Shown here piece by piece: positions 6,911-7,979 of a stretch of DNA of 7,979 bases. The position numbers were made by a program, and so were the translations under genes. Below the pieces are notes generated by a model. The model was not told the DNA's origin and made no database searches. It saw only the letters and a list, made by a program, of their open reading frames with translations. Position 1 is the stretch's first letter; each line of letters begins with the position of its first letter. Source of the stretch: Candidatus Zhuqueibacterota bacterium RBG_16_48_16 (GTDB lineage: Bacteria > Zhuqueibacterota > Zhuqueibacteria > Residuimicrobiales > Sediminimicrobiaceae); NCBI GenBank assembly GCA_001771235.1, contig METF01000145.1, positions 1,023 to 9,001 on the forward strand, given 5' to 3'.

Positions 6911-6935
6911 TAAGGTAGTAGACCATATCATTCTC

Positions 6936-7979
6936 TTATTTTAACAACATCATTTTTTCATATTCCACACGGCTGCCTGCTTTAATTTGATACAGGTACA
7001 ATCCCGAACTGCTCTGCAAACCATGGTCATCATGGCCGTCCCAGACAATGGTATGAAATCCCGCTTGAAAAGTTTTATTCGCCAGGGTTCGCACTTGATG
7101 CCCAAGGACATCATAAATCTTTAATGTCACAAACGCCGGCTCCGGCAGATCAAACTGTATGGCTGTGGCAGGATTGAACGGATTCGGATAATTCTGGTGC
7201 AGGGCGAATTGTTGTGGGATCGCCGGCAATGGTTGTACGAGCGTCTCATCGCCGGGATTATTAAAATAAGCAGCGCCATCGTCCGTTGTTATATTGTCAT
7301 TCAGTCGGGACCCTACGAGTATAGTGGGACCGGCCATTGCCACAGCAAGTCCGTAATGATCGTGTGACGATCCGTCCGGTGGTACGAGCTTGTCAATTTC
7401 CTTCCAAGTGTCCTGACTATGTTCAAATAGATAGACTGCGCCTTCATCGCTATCCTCATCATTTTCATCCCGTGATGCTGAAACGGCGGCAATGCTGTCG
7501 CTTAAACACACATCAATACCGAAATAATCGTGATCGGCCGGTTTCGAATGCTGCAGCATAAGTTGCTGTGCCCATGCCGAGCCATCAAAGTGGAACAAGT
7601 AAGCAGCGCCGCCAAATTGCTCTCGATTCTGATGTTGATAAGCGCCAATGAGCGCATAATCTTTGCTTAGATCAAGACTAAAAGCAAACAGGTCCCGGGA
7701 CTCACCATCTTTGGCAACCAGTTTTGCGGATTGCTCCCAGCCATTTTGCCGGTTTTCAAATAGATAGGCGGCGCCGGATTTATCCACCCGGCCTTTGGCA
7801 CTGTATGCGCCTACCAGGGCAGCGCCGTTGTCATTCAGTGCTACGGACCAACCAAAAAAGTCATCCTTTTGCCCATCCGCGGCAACAAGTTTTGCTTCCT
7901 GTTGCCATAGACCATTCTTATTTCTGAAAAGATAAGCAGCGCCGCTGTTCGGTTCCGCACCGGATGCCTGATGGGCGCC
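6936..7979 (-). CDS. Secreted FG-GAP-like repeat protein with type IX sorting domain (5'-partial)
   Basis: The frame is open to the window edge, so the N-terminus and signal peptide lie outside; 347 residues are visible. A GTG at 7785-7787 is an internal Val inside a repeat, not the start. Four complete repeats of 55-56 residues each begin G-A-[AV]-Y-L-F and carry a conserved Trp, a [KM]L-[VQ] strand, an acidic D-x-[FY]-[FG/A] turn and a [VS][GA]-type strand end; a fifth starts at 7277 but breaks off as GAAYFNN. This fits an FG-GAP/beta-propeller-like domain. The last 86 residues start QNYPNPFNP, continue LKIYDVLGHQVRTL and WDGHD, and end YEKMMLLK. That is a Por/type IX secretion C-terminal sorting domain with a FlgD-like Ig fold, cleaved on export. 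The protein is probably on the surface or released. The ligand is unknown. The gene converges on the oxidoreductase. Confidence 0.9.
   Translation of the reverse strand, partial: GAHQASGAEPNSGAAYLFRNKNGLWQQEAKLVAADGQKDDFFGWSVALNDNGAALVGAYSAKGRVDKSGAAYLFENRQNGWEQSAKLVAKDGESRDLFAFSLDLSKDYALIGAYQHQNREQFGGAAYLFHFDGSAWAQQLMLQHSKPADHDYFGIDVCLSDSIAAVSASRDENDEDSDEGAVYLFEHSQDTWKEIDKLVPPDGSSHDHYGLAVAMAGPTILVGSRLNDNITTDDGAAYFNNPGDETLVQPLPAIPQQFALHQNYPNPFNPATAIQFDLPEPAFVTLKIYDVLGHQVRTLANKTFQAGFHTIVWDGHDDHGLQSSSGLYLYQIKAGSRVEYEKMMLLK
7278..7943 (-). repeat. Four tandem protein repeats of 55-56 residues
   Basis: Repeat units begin at 7943, 7775, 7610 and 7442 (reading leftwards on the minus strand), each opening G-A-[AV]-Y-L-F, and a truncated fifth opens at 7277. 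Spacings are 168, 165, 168 and 165 bp. Short DNA identities persist around the motif (AAGCAGCGCC-like on the plus strand), but the rest has diverged, so the duplication is old. More units probably lie beyond the window edge, since the frame continues upstream of the first. Confidence 0.75.

Noticed and set aside
6911..6935. Possible bidirectional terminator between the convergent genes.
   Set aside because: The 25 bp gap has no inverted repeat or T-tract pair.
7785..7787. GTG as the start of the secreted repeat protein.
   Set aside because: The same frame stays open and continues the GAAYLF repeat pattern upstream to the window edge, so this is an internal Val codon.

Overview
The window looks like chromosomal DNA of a member of the FCB (Fibrobacterota-Chlorobiota-Bacteroidota) group. 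A candidate division such as Calditrichota or KSB1 is plausible, but the phylum cannot be fixed from this sequence. Three things point this way. There is a TonB-dependent receptor with an N-terminal carboxypeptidase-regulatory-like domain next to a DUF4249 lipoprotein. There is a secreted FG-GAP-like repeat protein ending in a type IX secretion (Por) C-terminal sorting domain. There is also an AAA_14/DUF4143 ATPase of a type abundant in these bacteria.

Layout: positions 1-294 hold no gene I can support, but contain a striking nested inverted-repeat element (70-273). Positions 295-3606, minus strand, form a two-gene operon: the outer-membrane TonB-dependent receptor (3606 to 1222) and then the DUF4249 lipoprotein (1212 to 295). 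The two are 9 bp apart, and the ribosome binding site of the second gene overlaps the stop codon of the first. Positions 3607-3950 are a divergent intergenic region with a direct repeat and, close to the ATPase start, an AT-only perfect palindrome. Positions 3951-5357, plus strand, encode the AAA_14/DUF4143 ATPase. Positions 5358-5767 are a 410 bp gap with only a weak promoter candidate. Positions 5768-6910, plus strand, encode a nitronate monooxygenase-like flavin oxidoreductase with an extra four-cysteine cluster. After a 25 bp convergent gap, positions 6936-7979, minus strand, hold the C-terminal part of the secreted repeat protein, which runs off the window edge and lacks its start.

The receptor and lipoprotein very probably act together at the outer membrane, as an uptake or surface complex of unknown substrate. 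The other three genes appear to be independent units: a cytoplasmic ATPase, a cytoplasmic flavoenzyme and an exported surface or secreted protein. I see no phage, transposase, CRISPR, tRNA or rRNA. I found no clear new multi-gene system. The points most worth a second look are the nested repeat element, the SusD-less receptor/DUF4249 pair, the cysteine cluster of the flavoenzyme and the palindrome in front of the ATPase gene.
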